Source: DAOTYH01 sp034435015
GTDB taxonomy: Bacteria; Chloroflexota; Anaerolineae; Aggregatilineales; UBA3940
Reading direction: 5' to 3'
Length of the DNA: 64,000 nucleotides
Assembly: GCA_034435015.1 (NCBI GenBank)
Contig: DAOTYH010000069.1
Span: 50,736-114,735 of the forward strand
The position numbers were made by a program, and so were the translations under genes. Under the pieces are notes generated by a model. That model was given only the letters and a program-made list of their open reading frames with translations. It had not been told where the DNA came from and did no database searches. Positions within the stretch are counted from its first letter, which is position 1, and the number at the start of each line of letters is the position of its first letter. Of the stretch, positions 1 through 9,354 are shown piece after piece.

Positions 1-425
1 GTCTCCAGCCCCAGCGCCAGCCAGACAAGAGGAAAGCCGACGTAGAAAAGGGCTGAAGCCAGACCTGCCCCCCTGCTGTCTCCATCGGAAGGCTGAATTG
101 AGGAGTCGGGGCGGGCCAGCCCTGCCATGAGCCACCCGCCGATGCCGACCGCCGCTGTGCCAAGCCAGTTGCCCAGCACCGGCAGATGGCGGGTGATGAA
201 GTATCCGCCGGCCAGCAGGAGGGTGTAGAGGGGGTTGGTGATGCTGAGCACGGGCTGGCCGGCGTTGTACACAAAGCCAAGCCCTTGTGCCATGTTCCGG
301 GCGTAGCGGTACGAGATGAAGCTGTCATCTAACCGGAAGTCGGCCATCAAGATACCAAGGCCAACCGCCGTCAGCGCCGGTATCAGTATCTCTGCCGCGT
401 CGGACAGCCGCCTGTGGTCTTTCAT
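1..425 (-). CDS. Membrane GT-C-like glycosyltransferase family protein, N-terminal part
   Basis: The reading frame opens with an ATG at 425 on the minus strand and runs off the left edge without a stop, so only about 141 N-terminal residues are present. A first hydrophobic helix (around residues 12-28) is followed by an acidic pair in the context LDDSFISYRYARNMAQG and then by further hydrophobic segments. An Asp-Asp pair just after the first helix is typical of lipid-phosphate-sugar-dependent GT-C glycosyltransferases, where it lies in the first extracytoplasmic loop. The donor, acceptor and full topology cannot be judged from this fragment. The gene diverges from the kinase gene that starts at 613. 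Confidence 0.6.
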   Translation of the reverse strand, partial: MKDHRRLSDAAEILIPALTAVGLGILMADFRLDDSFISYRYARNMAQGLGFVYNAGQPVLSITNPLYTLLLAGGYFITRHLPVLGNWLGTAAVGIGGWLMAGLARPDSSIQPSDGDSRGAGLASALFYVGFPLVWLALGLE

Positions 426-612
426 GCCGGCGATTGTAACCCATTACGGGGCCGGATGCACTGCTTGCGTGGGAAGTAACAGGGCGGGTAAAATGGAATA
501 TATCGCACAGTCACCTGTCCTAGGGACGGGCCGGTCCGTCCGATTACCCGTTTATCTCAATTTGATCCTTTTCTGACCGGATTTGTGGTCAGAGGTAACA
601 GGTTCTAACAGG

Positions 613-2070
613 ATGCAGACTCTCCAACCCCGTTTACTGCTGGTGGATGGCGACCCCGTTGATCATGCTCTGGTGCACACGGAGCTGACGGCTGACCCGT
701 CGCTGATGTGCCTGATAGATGATGCGCCTGACATTGAAACGCTTGAGCGTCTGCTCCGCCAGAAACAGCGGTATGATCTAGCGCTTGCGGCTATGAGCTT
801 GCAGAACCTGTCAGGGGCTGAGATCGTCCAGCGTATTCAGGAGGCTGTGCCGGAACTGCCTATTGTGATGCTGGTGCGCACGGACGAGATCGGCCTGGCG
901 GCCCAGATGGCGCTTCATCAGGGTATTGCCGGTTATGTGCTGAAGGGCGAATCGCATGGGGGACTGTTGCCCGCGACGGTGCGCGGGGTTCTGGAGCGGG
1001 TTGCGGCGCGACGGGCCGCCCGCGAAGCAGAAGAACGCTTCAGGCGTTTGGCGGAAAACGCGCCCGATATGATCTTCCGCTGGTCGTATGCGCGGGGTTT
1101 TGAGTATGTCAGCCCCGCTTCGACGGAGGTCGTGGGCTATACGCCGGAGGAGCATTATGCCGACCCCGGTCTGGGCTATCGGGTCATCCACCCGGATGAT
1201 ATTCCGGTGTACGAGAGTGTCTTCTCTGACCTTGCCGATCCGGAGGGGCCGCGCCGCTATTGTGTGATCCGCTGGTTTCATAAGGACGGGCATATTGTGC
1301 ATGTCGAAATGCGTATGACGCCCATCTTTGACGCACGCGGCGAGCTGGTGGCCATTGAGGGGATCGCTCGTGACATCAGCCAGCATGTGATCGCCCGCGC
1401 CCGCTTGCGCGAGCTTACCTCGCGGCTGACGCAGGCTCAGGAGGAAGAGCGCAGACGGATCGCCCGCGAACTGCATGATGAGATCGGGCAGGAGTTGACT
1501 ATCGCCAAGATGCGCCTGCGGATGGTCGAGAACGCCCTTCCGGCGGAGGCTGAGGCCGTTCATGAGAAGCTCAAGATGTTGGGGACATTGCTGGATGAGA
1601 CGTTACAGAACGTCCGGCACCTGTCACATGAACTTCGCCCGCCCCTGTTGGATGAGATGGGGTGGGAGCCTGCGCTGGCATTGGTGTGTGATACCTTCTC
1701 CCAACGCACAGAGCTGCCGGTGATCTATCGGCACAGCGGCAGTGCGGATCGGCTTGACCCCGATGTCGAGATGGTAGCCTACCGCGTGGTACAGGAGTCG
1801 CTGACCAATGTAGCCCGTCACGCGAATGCCCGGCAGGTAGTGGTCCATGCTGACCTGTCGTCCGACGAATTGACGTTGACCATAGAAGATGACGGGCAGG
1901 GGTTCGATATGGCCGCTCTTGATCATACCAGCGATGCGGCGGTAGGGCTGGGTCTGCTGGGAATGCAGGAACGTGTGGATATGGTCGGGGGACGCATTCA
2001 GATTGTGACTGCGCCGGGAAAGGGTACACGGGTTGAGGTCCACCTGCCGCGCAAGGAGCGCAGGCCATGA
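613..2070 (+). CDS. NarL-type sensor histidine kinase with degenerate receiver and PAS domain
   Basis: A 485-residue cytoplasmic kinase. Residues about 1-125 have a receiver-like fold, about 135-265 are a PAS/PAC domain, about 275-345 are a HisKA_3 dimerisation domain with the phosphoacceptor His288 in RELHDEIGQ, and the rest is a HATPase_c domain with DDGQGFD and GLGLLGMQER. The receiver keeps the early acidic residues (VDGDP) and the late Lys (YVLKGE), but the usual phosphoacceptor position reads DLALAAMSL, with Ala where Asp is expected, so it is probably not phosphorylated. The last 4 bases overlap the response regulator gene, its obvious partner. The frame also allows a TTG start at 583; I prefer the ATG at 613. 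Confidence 0.88.
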   Translation: MQTLQPRLLLVDGDPVDHALVHTELTADPSLMCLIDDAPDIETLERLLRQKQRYDLALAAMSLQNLSGAEIVQRIQEAVPELPIVMLVRTDEIGLAAQMALHQGIAGYVLKGESHGGLLPATVRGVLERVAARRAAREAEERFRRLAENAPDMIFRWSYARGFEYVSPASTEVVGYTPEEHYADPGLGYRVIHPDDIPVYESVFSDLADPEGPRRYCVIRWFHKDGHIVHVEMRMTPIFDARGELVAIEGIARDISQHVIARARLRELTSRLTQAQEEERRRIARELHDEIGQELTIAKMRLRMVENALPAEAEAVHEKLKMLGTLLDETLQNVRHLSHELRPPLLDEMGWEPALALVCDTFSQRTELPVIYRHSGSADRLDPDVEMVAYRVVQESLTNVARHANARQVVVHADLSSDELTLTIEDDGQGFDMAALDHTSDAAVGLGLLGMQERVDMVGGRIQIVTAPGKGTRVEVHLPRKERRP

Positions 2071-2723
2071 GAACAATCACAGTGCTGTTGGCAGAGGACC
2101 ACCATCTGGTGCGGGAAGGGCTGAGGGCCTTGCTGGAAGAGCAGGGGGATTTTAAGATCGTGGCTCAGGCTGAGGATGGCAGTCAGGCGATCCAACTGGC
2201 TGAAAGCCGCCGCCCGGATGTAGTGGTCATGGATATTGCCATGCCCAACCTGAACGGGCTGGAAGCGACCGCCCGCCTGCGGCAATTGCCGCGTCCTCCG
2301 CAGGTGATCATTCTGTCTCAATACGGGCGGGAGGAATATGTGGTTCAGGCTCTGACGGCAGGGGCCAGCGGCTACCTGCTGAAGGGGTCTGTAGCTGACG
2401 AACTGCCGCGGGCCATCCGAGCGGTTTTTGAGGGGCAGACCTACCTCTCAGAGCAGATTCCGCGTGAGAACATCGAGGAACTGATGCGCACTCGTGCCGG
2501 TACAGCCTCGCCGCTGGAGCGGCTTACCCCCCGTGAGCGGGAAGTGCTTCAGCTTGTAGCGGAGGGCAAGACCAACCGCCAGATCGCGGCTTATCTGTCT
2601 ATCAGCGTTAAGACGGTCGAGAAGCACCGCTTCAACCTGATGGAGAAGCTGAACATCCGCGATGTGACGGGGCTGGTGCGCTTTGCCATGCTGCATGGCA
2701 TCATTGAGACAAGGGATAAATAA
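2067..2723 (+). CDS. NarL/LuxR-family response regulator
   Basis: A 218-residue DNA-binding response regulator. Residues 1-120 are a receiver domain with the acidic pair at EDHH, the phosphoacceptor Asp56 (VVVMDIAMP) and the conserved Lys in GYLLKGS. About residues 150-215 form a LuxR-type helix-turn-helix with LTPREREVLQLVAEG and IAAYLSISVKTVEKH. The start codon overlaps the stop of the upstream kinase (ATGA), which implies translational coupling and a cognate pair. The signal is unknown; the kinase has no membrane segment, so it should sense something cytoplasmic. A strong hairpin follows the stop codon. Confidence 0.92.
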   Translation: MRTITVLLAEDHHLVREGLRALLEEQGDFKIVAQAEDGSQAIQLAESRRPDVVVMDIAMPNLNGLEATARLRQLPRPPQVIILSQYGREEYVVQALTAGASGYLLKGSVADELPRAIRAVFEGQTYLSEQIPRENIEELMRTRAGTASPLERLTPREREVLQLVAEGKTNRQIAAYLSISVKTVEKHRFNLMEKLNIRDVTGLVRFAMLHGIIETRDK

Positions 2724-2727
2724 AAGG

Positions 2728-2760
2728 GCGGCCAGTTACAGCTCTTGCCTGACTGGCCGC
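2728..2760. terminator. Bidirectional hairpin between convergent genes
   Basis: A 9-bp perfect inverted repeat (GCGGCCAGT at 2728-2736, ACTGGCCGC at 2752-2760) with a 15-nt loop lies between the response regulator and the convergent permease gene. There is no clear U tract on either side, so termination is inferred from position and stem strength. Confidence 0.55.
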
Positions 2761-2766
2761 GCCCGC

Positions 2767-4083
2767 CTATTCGTACTTCAACGCCGTGACTGGATTCAGT
2801 TGCACCGCCCGCAGGGCCGGGTAAATCCCTGACGCAAGGCCAATGATCAGCGAGAAGACCAGGGCGAAGATCAACAGCCAGACGGGAATAACCGCAATGC
2901 TGACCGGCTCGCTGGAGGTTGCGCCAGAGGCGGCTATCTGGGCGTTGATGTAGGCTCGTGCGATCAGGTCAATGATCTTGGCCGCACCTACGCCAAATAT
3001 GATCCCGCCAATGCCGCCCAGCAGTCCGATTGCCCCCGCCTCCGAGATGAAGACCAGCATCACATCACGGTTGGTCGCTCCGACCGCTTTCATCAGCCCG
3101 ATCTCGCGGGTGCGCTCCAGGATGGACATGATCATGGTGTTGGCAATGCCGATGGCGGCCACGATCAGGGCAATCGCTCCAATCCCCCCAAATACGCCCT
3201 GAATGACGCCAAACAGGATATTGAGCTGTTGAAGTGTTGAGCGGGCCGAAAAGGCGAAGAAGCCATCTTCAAGGAGCTGTTGTTCAACCCGCAGTTCCAG
3301 CACTGGATCGTTGACTACCACAATAGCCTGCGAATAGCCCTCAATGCGCCGGTTAGGACGCTGGCCGGTGTACCAGGCGGTCAGCTCTTCGGCATCATCC
3401 AGCGAGAGGAAGACGGTGTAGTCGTCCGAGCCGCCGCGAGGGGCCAGTACACCGCCCACCCGCAGGCGCACCGTGCGTGTCACCGGACGGCCATCCTCGC
3501 CGGTGCGTGTCATCTGGACGGTCAGCGTCTGGCCGTACAGGTCGAGCGGCTCGCTGGCGGCTGTGCTGGACCGCCGCCGGGGGTCCACGAAGCTTTCCCC
3601 GACCTTCGACCCTACCACGACTGTCCAGTTCCCCAGTGTGCCTGTCCCCTCTGCCATCTCCATGTTCAGGTCACGGATGGCGTACCGGTCAACACCGGTC
3701 AGTGTAACTGAGCCGATCAAGCGGTTCAGTTTCAGGGTAGCGGGGACAGATAACGGCTCGTAGGGGGTCACGGCATCTACCCCCTCCATCTGAGCGATCC
3801 GTTCGAGAGCGCGGGGTGTCAGCCGTCCCCCTTCCTCAGTGGTCGTGGTAACCATGCCGCCGCCAAGTGCCCGGAAGAACGCCCCCGGCATGACTGTGAT
3901 CTGGTTGAGCGGCCCAAATTCGTCCATACTGCCGATGGAGTTTTCTCTCAGGCCGGAGGCAAGCGCGATCAGGACGACAATAGCCGCCGTGCCGATCAGC
4001 ACGCCCATCGCCGTCATGATTGCCCGCCCGCGCATACGGTTCAGGTTCGACCAGACCAGCCGGAGCAGATCACGCGGTTTCAT
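2767..4083 (-). CDS. MacB/FtsX-type ABC transporter permease
   Basis: A 438-residue permease of the MacB/FtsX family. It has an N-terminal membrane helix (about residues 20-45, in GRAIMTAMGVLIGTAAIVV), a large extracytoplasmic MacB periplasmic-core domain (about 50-290), and three C-terminal helices ending in the family-typical PALRAVQLNPVTALKYE. Such permeases work with a LolD/MacB-like ATPase to drive substrate extrusion or envelope remodelling rather than ordinary transport across the membrane. It is the last gene of a minus-strand operon and overlaps the upstream exported protein gene by 4 bases (ATGA). The substrate cannot be told from sequence. Confidence 0.9.
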   Translation of the reverse strand: MKPRDLLRLVWSNLNRMRGRAIMTAMGVLIGTAAIVVLIALASGLRENSIGSMDEFGPLNQITVMPGAFFRALGGGMVTTTTEEGGRLTPRALERIAQMEGVDAVTPYEPLSVPATLKLNRLIGSVTLTGVDRYAIRDLNMEMAEGTGTLGNWTVVVGSKVGESFVDPRRRSSTAASEPLDLYGQTLTVQMTRTGEDGRPVTRTVRLRVGGVLAPRGGSDDYTVFLSLDDAEELTAWYTGQRPNRRIEGYSQAIVVVNDPVLELRVEQQLLEDGFFAFSARSTLQQLNILFGVIQGVFGGIGAIALIVAAIGIANTMIMSILERTREIGLMKAVGATNRDVMLVFISEAGAIGLLGGIGGIIFGVGAAKIIDLIARAYINAQIAASGATSSEPVSIAVIPVWLLIFALVFSLIIGLASGIYPALRAVQLNPVTALKYE

Positions 4084-5741
4084 GGATTGGTGATCCCTTC
4101 CAATTCAGATTCAACCGGGCGTGTCCCCAGCCCCAAGAAGCCTAGAACAGCCCGCCACAGCCGTTCACCAAACGAGAGGCTGTTGTCATTCCCTGCATCG
4201 GCTTGAGCCGGTCTGGCTCCCCTCTCCGTGCTGAAGAGAGCGCCCTCGTTGACCTCGAAGGTCAGCGTGTGAGTGACAACCTGGGGCTGTTGGAAAGAGT
4301 CAAGGTAGTTGACACGGACCTCAACGACAGCCGTGCCGGCATGGAGCGCTTCTGCCTGTGCCACCAGCGAGCCGGACGTGCCGCCGTCCAGCGGGCCGAC
4401 ATAAAGCGAGCCGTCGGTGATGGCCAGATCGTCGCTGACGACCTCAATCGTGCTGACGTTGATCATACTGCGCCCAATGTTGATCACTTCAACCGGAATC
4501 TCAAATGTGTCGCCGACTGTAATCGTCTCCGGCACAGCATCGAACAGGCGAATCTCAAAATAGGGGACAGCGATCACCTGAAGGCTGATCGTCTCCACTT
4601 CGTTATGGTGGACGCCGTAGGCGTCGTTGTATTCCAGGCTGACGTTCAAAGCAACCAGGCCGGCCTGCGCATTGCCATCCACGATCAGGTCGAAGCCGAG
4701 GGGAATGCGCGTCGAAGCATCAATCTGCTCCACATAGCGGACGTTACTGCTTCCCAGCGGCGCCAGCGGCCCCAGCGCGGCGGCGTTCTCGCCCAGCCGC
4801 ACAATGACCTGCTTGGCCGGGCCGCCGCCGACGTTGACCAGCTCCAGATTGAGGCGGAAGGTCGAGCCGGGCGAAATGGTGGCCGGATCGGTCGAGTAGC
4901 GTTCGATCAGCAGGCGCGGCGTGCGGGCAACGGCCCCGCTCATCTCAATCGGGACGCTCTGCTGAGACTGATACATGCCGCCGCTTGGGCTGGTGTACTC
5001 AACGGTGAAGTCCTGCGTCACGCGCTCTCCCGGCGACTGGATGAGCACCAAAGGGAGGGTAAGTGAGGCAGTCTCGTTGACCTTGATCGCCCCTTCAAGC
5101 GGGAAGGCACTACTGCCCTCCGCCGGGCTGAAGTACTGGCTTGGCCCCAAGTTGACGATCACGCCGGTAGCCCAGCGGTTACCGGTGTTGTGGAGCGTCA
5201 GAGTCAGCATCAGCCAGCCGGTCTCCGAGTCGACGGTGACAGACGAATCCTCGATCACAAGCTGGGGGCGGCCTGTATCCTGCCCGGTCGAAGGGGCCAG
5301 CCCTTTGACGTAGACGCCCACACTCCCGCTGGTAACAGCCTGCCCGCCCATGCCCCATTCATGGTGGTAGGTGAACTCAATTGGGATTGAGTAGTAACCG
5401 GTTGTCAGGGTGTTGGAAATACCAACCCTCAGGGTGGCAGTTCGTGTCTCGCCAATGCCGATGTGGCCAAAACGCGGCCCCGGCTCCAGCCCAACGAATG
5501 TGCCGCCCTGTCCGATGTTGACTGTCACCTCGTTAGCGCCAAATGTGCCAATGTTGGTGAAGGTGATGGTCAGGTCAAACTCCATGCCGCGCTGGAGTTC
5601 AGCAGGGTCAGTAGACCAGCTATCAATGTTGAAGGCTGGTGTGCCGCCCTGGGCGTAGGCTGGAGCCGCCCCCGCCGTTAGAGAGACGGCCAGCAGTAAC
5701 CCTGCCAGCGCCAGACTTTTAAGAACCACTGCCCTCTTCAT
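4080..5741 (-). CDS. Exported CARDB-like beta-sandwich repeat protein
   Basis: A 553-residue secreted or anchored protein. A signal peptide is clear at residues 1-31 (basic MKRAVVLK, hydrophobic core, cleavage near APAYAQ). The rest shows four or so repeats of about 110-130 residues with motifs such as FRLNLELVNVGGGPAKQVIVR and FEIPVEVINIGRSMINVS, as in CARDB/NEW3-type immunoglobulin-like modules (COG1361 type). The C-terminus has a short hydrophobic stretch (LWRAVLGFLGLG). I chose the ATG at 5741 because it starts the signal peptide and has a GGGAGAG ribosome site. It lies between the ATPase and permease genes and is probably the extracytoplasmic partner of this transporter. Confidence 0.78.
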   Translation of the reverse strand: MKRAVVLKSLALAGLLLAVSLTAGAAPAYAQGGTPAFNIDSWSTDPAELQRGMEFDLTITFTNIGTFGANEVTVNIGQGGTFVGLEPGPRFGHIGIGETRTATLRVGISNTLTTGYYSIPIEFTYHHEWGMGGQAVTSGSVGVYVKGLAPSTGQDTGRPQLVIEDSSVTVDSETGWLMLTLTLHNTGNRWATGVIVNLGPSQYFSPAEGSSAFPLEGAIKVNETASLTLPLVLIQSPGERVTQDFTVEYTSPSGGMYQSQQSVPIEMSGAVARTPRLLIERYSTDPATISPGSTFRLNLELVNVGGGPAKQVIVRLGENAAALGPLAPLGSSNVRYVEQIDASTRIPLGFDLIVDGNAQAGLVALNVSLEYNDAYGVHHNEVETISLQVIAVPYFEIRLFDAVPETITVGDTFEIPVEVINIGRSMINVSTIEVVSDDLAITDGSLYVGPLDGGTSGSLVAQAEALHAGTAVVEVRVNYLDSFQQPQVVTHTLTFEVNEGALFSTERGARPAQADAGNDNSLSFGERLWRAVLGFLGLGTRPVESELEGITNP

Positions 5742-5778
5742 ACTCGCTCTCCCGTCCAAGAATGTGGGAATTGATCCG

Positions 5779-6477
5779 CTACAGCGGCGCAATTTCCTCG
5801 CTGACAATGCACCCGTCCAGCATGTGGACGGTGCGTGTGGCATGTGCACTGATGCGCGGATCGTGTGTCACGATGACGATAGTCTGCCCCAGCCGGTTCA
5901 GCCCGCTGAGCAGAATCATGATCTCTTCGCCGGTTTTGGTATCAAGGTTGCCGGTCGGCTCATCGCCCAGCACGATCTGCGGAGCATTGACCAGTGCACG
6001 GGCCAGCGCGACACGTTGTTGCTGGCCGCCTGACAGCTCAGTGGGTTTATGATGCATCCGGTCGCCCAACCCGACCTGCTCCAGAAGCTCCATGGCCCGC
6101 CTGCGGCGCTCGGCTACCGGTGTGCCGGCGAAGATCATGGGGAACTCCACGTTCTCCAAGGCTGTCATGGTCGGGATGAGATTGAAGGTCTGAAAGACAA
6201 AGCCGACCTTCTGCCGCCGGTAATGTGCCAGTGCATTGGCGTCGAGACGCTCAATCTGCAAACCATCCACAGTGATACTGCCTTCGTCGGGTCTATCCAA
6301 TCCGCCCAGTACGTTGAGCAGGGTGGTCTTGCCACTGCCGCTTGGCCCCATCAGGCACAGAAGCTCGCCGCGCTGGATGTCCAGATCGATCCCATCGAGC
6401 GCCCGAATGATTGTGTCCCCCAGGCGGAAGCGCCGTTTCAAGCCGCGAAGTGCAATGAAAGCTGGCTGATCAGACAT
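5779..6477 (-). CDS. MacB/LolD-type ABC transporter ATP-binding protein
   Basis: A 232-residue ATPase with Walker A GPSGSGKTT, Q-loop FVFQTFNL, signature LSGGQQQRVALARAL, Walker B IVLGDEPTGNLD and switch His in IVTHDPR. Length and motifs match the MacB/LolD/FtsE class that pairs with FtsX-like permeases, which fits the permease at the end of this operon. The ATG at 6477 is used; a TTG at 6486 overlapping the stop of the upstream Yip1 gene (TTGA) is an alternative start that would give translational coupling. Confidence 0.92.
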   Translation of the reverse strand: MSDQPAFIALRGLKRRFRLGDTIIRALDGIDLDIQRGELLCLMGPSGSGKTTLLNVLGGLDRPDEGSITVDGLQIERLDANALAHYRRQKVGFVFQTFNLIPTMTALENVEFPMIFAGTPVAERRRRAMELLEQVGLGDRMHHKPTELSGGQQQRVALARALVNAPQIVLGDEPTGNLDTKTGEEIMILLSGLNRLGQTIVIVTHDPRISAHATRTVHMLDGCIVSEEIAPL

Positions 6478-6482
6478 ATCTC

Positions 6483-7289
6483 TCAAGCCCCAGTAAAAGC
6501 TCTGCTGATAGATGCCATGATAGCCGTATATCCCAGCGTGATGATGACAACCAACGCCCAGTAGATGAATGCCACAAAGGCGCTCTTGACACGGTTGAGT
6601 TGCGCAGTCGCTGACACGCCCAGCCCGATCAGCACCAGACTCCAGACCAGATAAATGTCAATCCCCTGCAAAAAAGCCAGCAGGACAGGCGGCATCGCGC
6701 TTGCCTCAGCGCTGGTAAACATGAAGCCCAGACCGGGTGAGGGCAGGCTGCCGGTCACCAGAATAACTATCCCGGCCACAAGACTGCGTACCGCGTCGGG
6801 GAAGGTTGTCCAGACGGCCATACGCCAGACCTGCTTGAAGCTGGAATGCCCGCCCAGCGCCAGCCCGACCAGAAACAGCACACCGGCACGCACGAGATAC
6901 CCGATCAGAGTGCCGACCGCCCCCCCAACCAGCCCGATTGCGCCCAGCACAGCTTGAGAGGAGGCGATGTTCTGGGCCTGCTGTACCTGTGCCTGCTGAT
7001 CGGCGGGAAGCTGGGAGGTATCGGTGCCGCCCATCTGGGCGGCCATAGCGGCGCGGGCGATCTCGGCCTCGATGGGGACGCTGGCTACTGTTACCAGCAA
7101 CAGCGTCAGCAAGGCGATCACGAACATCAGCCACCAGTACCCGTGACGGGCTTCGCGCATCCGCTGGAAGGTGCGGTACGGGCGGGTGATCACGCCCAAC
7201 AGAATCTCAAGCGGACTGAGGGTCTCGGTTTCAACAGGTAGCGCTTCGACTTCGATTGCTTCACTCATAGGTCCTGCCTTCGGTTGCAT
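6483..7289 (-). CDS. Yip1-domain membrane protein
   Basis: A 268-residue integral membrane protein. A charged N-terminus (about 30 residues) leads into the motif LEILLGVITRPYRTFQRMRE, typical of Yip1-domain proteins in bacteria, then about five hydrophobic segments (around residues 50-70, 110-130, 150-175, 200-225 and 240-262). Its role is unknown in bacteria. It is the first gene of the transporter operon and may be a membrane accessory. The start at 7289 has AGGA 5 nt upstream; an ATG at 7268 with GCAGGA nearby is also possible. Confidence 0.75.
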   Translation of the reverse strand: MQPKAGPMSEAIEVEALPVETETLSPLEILLGVITRPYRTFQRMREARHGYWWLMFVIALLTLLLVTVASVPIEAEIARAAMAAQMGGTDTSQLPADQQAQVQQAQNIASSQAVLGAIGLVGGAVGTLIGYLVRAGVLFLVGLALGGHSSFKQVWRMAVWTTFPDAVRSLVAGIVILVTGSLPSPGLGFMFTSAEASAMPPVLLAFLQGIDIYLVWSLVLIGLGVSATAQLNRVKSAFVAFIYWALVVIITLGYTAIMASISRAFTGA

Positions 7290-7504
7290 GAGTATCCTGA
7301 ACGGATCAGCGATCTTAGTGTGCCGGCATCAGCTCGGCCTGTGTCATAAAGAACTATAGAAATCATTCTATATAGAATTATAACAACATATCATAAGGTC
7401 GTCAAGACGGCCTGCCGGCAGGCGCGGCGGTCTGCTTTTGGGTATCACAACGTGTCTACATGGAATACGTAGATCGGCTTGCCAAGGTTGTAAGACGGAC
7501 GGGG

Positions 7505-8149
7505 TTATTTCTCCCCCGTCCAGAAGGACAGGACTTCAAGGCCCGGATGGGAGCGTACCGCCTCCAGCAGGGTTTCCAGTGAAATCCCTTCTACCCGCAG
7601 GGTGAAGTTGGACCGTTCAGGGGTAGGGGCCGGATGAGAGGCAATAGAGTGGATGTTGCCGTTAACCGCGGCGATGCGTCCGGCCAGCGCGGCAAGCTGT
7701 CCGGGGGCGTTATCTACCTGAACAGTCAGCCGCAGGGTCTGACTGCCGCCGCCCAGGATGGCGACAAATTGCCGGAACAGGTCGGTGTCGGTGATGATGC
7801 CGACCAGATTGCCGTCTTTGATGACCGGCAGGCAGCCGATCCTGTGCCTGATCATCACAGAGGCCGCTTCTTCGAGCGGGAAGTCGGGCGTAGTGGTGAT
7901 CAGGTTGCGTTTCATCACCTCTTTGACGCGCAGGAGCACACCGTCGCCGATGACGGCTTTGGGGGTCGGGGCGGCAGGTTTCGCCGTGCGCAGGTCGCGC
8001 TCTGAGACAAGGCCTACCAGATTGCCTTGCTCATCTACAACCGGCAGGTGGCGGAAGCGCCCGGCACGCATGAGCGCAATAGCGGCCAGGTAGTCGCTGT
8101 CGGGGCGCACCGTGATCGGGTTGGGTGTCATGACCTCCTGCACCAGCAC
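7505..8149 (-). CDS. Two-CBS-domain protein with C-terminal ACT domain (AcuB-like)
   Basis: A 214-residue protein. CBS domain 1 spans about residues 5-55 (VMTPNPITVRPDSDYLAAIA, SERDL), CBS domain 2 about 75-130 (VMKRNLITTTPDFPLEEA, TDTDLF), and the C-terminal 75 residues are an ACT-like fold (RLTVQVDNAPGQLAALAGRI). CBS pairs bind adenosyl ligands and ACT domains bind amino acids, so this looks like a stand-alone small-molecule sensor of the AcuB type. No partner enzyme is adjacent. About 215 bases separate its end from the start of the Yip1 gene; that stretch holds an AT-rich block (around 7350-7400) that probably contains the promoter of the transporter operon. Confidence 0.85.
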   Translation of the reverse strand: MLVQEVMTPNPITVRPDSDYLAAIALMRAGRFRHLPVVDEQGNLVGLVSERDLRTAKPAAPTPKAVIGDGVLLRVKEVMKRNLITTTPDFPLEEAASVMIRHRIGCLPVIKDGNLVGIITDTDLFRQFVAILGGGSQTLRLTVQVDNAPGQLAALAGRIAAVNGNIHSIASHPAPTPERSNFTLRVEGISLETLLEAVRSHPGLEVLSFWTGEK

Positions 8150-8263
8150 GGCTGTTTCCTCCTCACCTCAAGAAGCCATCATGCCGATTATACGGCAAGG
8201 GGGGCGGGAAATAAAGCACGAAAGAAAACAAGACGGCTCAGCCCTGGCCGGCAGAGGCAAAAT

Positions 8264-8292
8264 TTGCACTTTTTGTACAAACTTTGTATAGT
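8264..8292 (+). promoter_or_regulatory. Sigma-70-type promoter for the DrrAB-like exporter
   Basis: TTGCAC (8264-8269) and TATAGT (8287-8292) are separated by exactly 17 nt. The predicted transcript starts near 8299, about 50 nt before the ATG at 8349. The spacer contains the palindrome TTGTACAA, a possible repressor half-site. Confidence 0.65.
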
Positions 8293-8348
8293 TTATGTGT
8301 AGCTTGGGCGGCGGAATGCTGAAGACCTGTTGTATAGGAGAATAAAGG

Positions 8349-9314
8349 ATGTCCACCCGTGAGATCGTAGTCGAGAACCTGACCAAGTATTACCCCGGTG
8401 ATGTCCGTGCCGTAGACGGCGTGAATTTCACAGTCAAGGCTGGCAGTATTTTTGGCTTTCTAGGTCCGAACGGCGCGGGCAAAAGCACCACCATCAAAAT
8501 CCTGACTACGCTGGCTTTGCCTACCAGCGGAAGTGCCCGCGTAGGCGGCTTTGACGTTGTCTCACAGGCCCGTGAGGTGCGGCGGATCGCAGGGGTGGCC
8601 CTGCAAGACATCGGCCTTGACCCGCTGATGAAGTCAGTCGAACTGCTCGCTTTGCAGGGGCAGTTGTTTGGCATGAGCCGCAAAGCCGCCGTGAAGCGTG
8701 CGCACGAACTGCTGGAGCTGGTCCGGCTGACCGACGCTGTCGGGCGGCGTGTTGGCACTTACAGCGGCGGCATGAGGCGGCGGCTTGATCTGGCTCTGTC
8801 GCTGGTACATCAGCCCGAAATCCTGTTCTTGGATGAGCCGACTACCGGCCTCGACCCGGCCAGCCGGCGTGACGTGTGGGAGGAGGTGCGCCGCCTCAAC
8901 CGCGAGCTGGGCATGACGATCTTCCTGACCACCCAGTACCTTGAGGAGGCTGACAGGCTGGCCGATGTAGTTGCCATCATTAACAAAGGTGTCATTGTTG
9001 CCGAGGGTTCACCTGCCCGCCTCAAGGCGGCGGTTGGCACTGAGTCGATCAACGTGGCCTTTGACAGCCACGAGACCGCCGGGCGGGCTGGCGCTGTGCT
9101 GGCTGATATGGCTCAGCGTATCCAGACTGACCGCGACACACTGCGGCTGTACATGAGTCAGGCGGCACAGGCGATCCCGGCGGTAGTCAGCCGTCTCCAG
9201 CAGGCTGATCTCAGCCCGATCTCTCTGACGCTTACCCAGCCCACACTGGATGATGTGTTTCTGCAAGTCACCGGACAGCGCTTGCAGGCACAGGATGCGG
9301 CGCAGGCGGCCTAG
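8349..9314 (+). CDS. DrrA-type ABC exporter ATP-binding protein
   Basis: A 321-residue ATPase with Walker A GPNGAGKSTT, the signature YSGGMRRRLDLALSL, Walker B ILFLDEPTTGLDP and a DrrA-like C-terminal extension of about 90 residues (after TTQYLEEADRLAD). Length and the SGGM(R/Q)RR signature match the DrrA/daunorubicin-resistance class of ABC-2 exporters. The ABC-2 permease gene follows 40 bases downstream, and a good promoter lies at 8264-8292. An AGGAG ribosome site is about 9 nt before the ATG. Drug or lipid export is likely; the substrate is unknown. Confidence 0.9.
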   Translation: MSTREIVVENLTKYYPGDVRAVDGVNFTVKAGSIFGFLGPNGAGKSTTIKILTTLALPTSGSARVGGFDVVSQAREVRRIAGVALQDIGLDPLMKSVELLALQGQLFGMSRKAAVKRAHELLELVRLTDAVGRRVGTYSGGMRRRLDLALSLVHQPEILFLDEPTTGLDPASRRDVWEEVRRLNRELGMTIFLTTQYLEEADRLADVVAIINKGVIVAEGSPARLKAAVGTESINVAFDSHETAGRAGAVLADMAQRIQTDRDTLRLYMSQAAQAIPAVVSRLQQADLSPISLTLTQPTLDDVFLQVTGQRLQAQDAAQAA

Positions 9315-9354
9315 CAGGCTAAGAACCAACTGGAAAAAGAGAGGTACGGCAATT

